Positions 62,809-64,000 of a DNA stretch of 64,000 bases are shown piece after piece. Source of the stretch: Roseibacillus persicicus. Its GTDB lineage: Bacteria > Verrucomicrobiota > Verrucomicrobiia > Verrucomicrobiales > Akkermansiaceae. The stretch covers positions 62,001 to 126,000 of the forward strand of contig NZ_BMXI01000008.1 in the NCBI RefSeq assembly GCF_014651675.1, read 5' to 3'. How positions within the stretch are numbered: position 1 is the stretch's first letter; every line of letters begins with the position of its first letter. A program made the translations under genes and the position numbers. The notes under the pieces are model-generated. The model saw only the letters and a program-made list of their open reading frames with translations. It did not search any database and was not told the origin of the DNA.

Positions 62809-63210
62809 CTAGCCGAAGGAGAATCCGGGGTCCATGCAGCGGGCCTGCTCGGTTTTCGTCCATGCGGTGATAGTCATTCCGTAGAACAATTTCACTTCAC
62901 GGGCGAGGTGGGTGTAGTGCGAAAACCCGAGGAGAGAGACAATTTGATCAGCCCCATAACCCATTCTTAGATAGCGTTGAGCTAAAATAATGCGATGTGT
63001 TCTGAAATATTCTTTCGGCCCAGAACCGGTAGCTTTTTTGATCGCATTCTCCAATTCTTGCACCTGCGCGCCGATCGCGGAGGCGACTGCAGCGACCTTA
63101 AATTGATTTTGTTCAGCTAAAGTCATGATGTCCTGACCGTCGTCAGTCAGCAAACGATGACCCTCGCGAACTAATTTGAGAGAAGCTCTTTTACCTTTTT
63201 TTTCCGCCAT
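62809..63210 (-). CDS. Small AraC-type DNA-binding regulator
   Basis: 133 aa that consist mainly of an AraC-type double helix-turn-helix: 'FKVAAVASAIGAQVQELENAIKKATGSGPKEYFRTHRIILAQRYL' (first half, in pieces) and 'GADQIVSLLGFSHYTHLAREVKLFYGMTITAW' (second half). No ligand or sensor domain is attached; a Lys-rich N-terminus precedes. It would bind DNA as a stand-alone regulator. Divergent from the partial gene at 63499 across an AT-rich region that carries a palindrome at 63287, a possible site for it. Confidence 0.75.
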   Translation of the reverse strand: MAEKKGKRASLKLVREGHRLLTDDGQDIMTLAEQNQFKVAAVASAIGAQVQELENAIKKATGSGPKEYFRTHRIILAQRYLRMGYGADQIVSLLGFSHYTHLAREVKLFYGMTITAWTKTEQARCMDPGFSFG

Positions 63211-63286
63211 TTGAACTGAAAATGCCTTAAACCACGGGGTTTGTCTACTAAATAATAAGGAAAATCTTACTTCAAATATTACTAGA

Positions 63287-63303
63287 AATAAGTGACTTAT
63301 TTA
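63287..63303. promoter_or_regulatory. Palindrome in AT-rich divergent intergenic region
   Basis: AAATAAG-TGA-CTTATTT in the 288-bp gap between the AraC-type gene and the partial gene. The gap is markedly AT-rich; I see no gene in it. Operator candidate. Confidence 0.4.
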
Positions 63304-63498
63304 AAATAAAAGCGCGGACAGGGTCCCAAAATCCGAAATATTTTGAACTTTTCAGCTCGTGGAGTTTCGAATCAAACATACGTGAGCATTCAGAGAAGTT
63401 GGAGTTTAAGGCCAAAATAATAGTCGAGAACCGAAACTTGTCAGATGTTCCGCCGTTTTTCTGAAATCCGGCAAAGTCCCACATATCCACATTTAGAC

Positions 63499-64000
63499 AT
63501 GTCCACAGACTCACTAGAAAAAAAGCTATCATCGGGTGTCATCAGTTTCCTCACCAGCCGGGGTCAAAGGGTTAAAGCACGAGTCCGGGACCTTCGGGCG
63601 GACTCGCTGGCCTTCGAGCTCTTGAGCGCGGAGAACATCCTGCAGATGTCCGAGGTTCTCCGAGAGGTTGAAATCAAGGTCGGAGAACGCCTGGCCTATC
63701 AGGGCGAGTTGACCGTGACCGGTATCGTGCCCCTTGGTGTAATGGTTGTTTGCGATGCTCGCTTGTCGGGCAACTGGCTCCTCGACAGCTTTGCCACCGA
63801 TGACTTCCTGGCCAATATTGAGGAGAACCTCGAGAATCACACCGTCGAGTGGGCCCGAGACCACGAGATTCGTCCGGTCTTCCGGGCCATGGTGGGCGAT
63901 TTGGAGACCTACCTCACGGGATTGGAAACTTGGTGCGAACAGGTCGAATGTGGAGGCTTGGCCAATCGCAGCGACCGGGAGGCCCGGGAAGAACAAATCC
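63499..64000 (+). CDS. Hypothetical protein, C-terminus cut by window edge
   Basis: An open frame from the ATG at 63499 to the right edge (167 codons, no stop). It starts MSTDSLEKKLSSGVISFLTSR; a beta-rich stretch 'AYQGELTVTGIVPLGVMVVCDARLSG' (about 80-105) resembles the strand pattern of PilZ-type domains, and helical segments with many Glu/Trp follow. The PilZ likeness is weak. It could be the N-terminal part of a larger regulatory or methyltransferase protein. Divergent from the AraC-type gene. Confidence 0.65.
   Translation, partial: MSTDSLEKKLSSGVISFLTSRGQRVKARVRDLRADSLAFELLSAENILQMSEVLREVEIKVGERLAYQGELTVTGIVPLGVMVVCDARLSGNWLLDSFATDDFLANIEENLENHTVEWARDHEIRPVFRAMVGDLETYLTGLETWCEQVECGGLANRSDREAREEQI

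Noticed and set aside
63272-63532. 86-aa minus-strand ORF
   Set aside because: Lies in the AT-rich gap and overlaps the start of the partial plus-strand gene; no coding features.
63529-63996. 155-aa minus-strand ORF
   Set aside because: Antisense of the better-supported plus-strand frame starting at 63499.
1-64000. CRISPR array, rRNA operon, riboswitch, insertion sequence with transposase
   Set aside because: None seen on reading both strands; no regularly spaced repeats and no transposase or integrase ORF.

Overview
The window most likely comes from the chromosome of a verrucomicrobial (PVC superphylum) bacterium. The evidence is a GC-rich sequence with a secreted sulfatase, a DUF1592-type cytochrome/DUF1552 gene pair, secreted glycoside hydrolases, several Verrucomicrobia-style hypothetical secreted proteins, and ordinary bacterial housekeeping genes. 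The phylum is inferred from gene content; no rRNA gene is present to confirm it.

Layout. 1-17.8 kb: a cut secreted protein, a membrane-anchored cysteine-peptidase-like protein, a sulfatase, a vapBC toxin-antitoxin pair, ileS-lspA with two small envelope genes, a GHL10 glycosidase, a tandem CDGSH protein, a zinc-ribbon membrane protein, and a minus-strand ankyrin/DUF1552/DUF1592 block. 17.9-32.1 kb: four transglutaminase-domain proteins, two circularly permuted ATP-grasp modules, two alpha-E modules and a DUF2126 amidoligase-like module. These form one dispersed peptide-ligation/modification locus, interrupted by tsaE, rplU-rpmA, trmL and a calcineurin-type phosphatase gene. 32.1-50.3 kb: core genes tyrS, tRNA-His, rnc, mnmG, pdhAB, nuoBC, an SLC13 transporter and rph, with a secreted glycosidase and small membrane proteins. 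Four close parS-like palindromes lie within 35.6-39.0 kb, two of them inside mnmG, suggesting that the chromosome-partition locus is here and the origin is not far away.

50.3-61.1 kb is an accessory defence island, entirely on the minus strand. A type I restriction-modification operon (hsdM-hsdS ... hsdR) has four extra genes between hsdS and hsdR: an SMC/AAA-type ATPase overlapping an HNH nuclease gene (Septu-like architecture), and a nucleotidyltransferase-fold protein with an unrecognised 305-residue partner. A palindromic TTTCACG/CGTGAAA array precedes hsdR. Copies of a dispersed 170-275 bp repeat sit on both sides of the island. The window ends with argH, a small AraC-type regulator, and a gene cut by the right edge.

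The most promising leads are the nested defence genes (especially the NTase/305-aa pair), the parS-like cluster, and the unusually gene-rich transglutaminase/ATP-grasp/alpha-E locus. All functional statements rest on motif reading by eye; no database search was possible.
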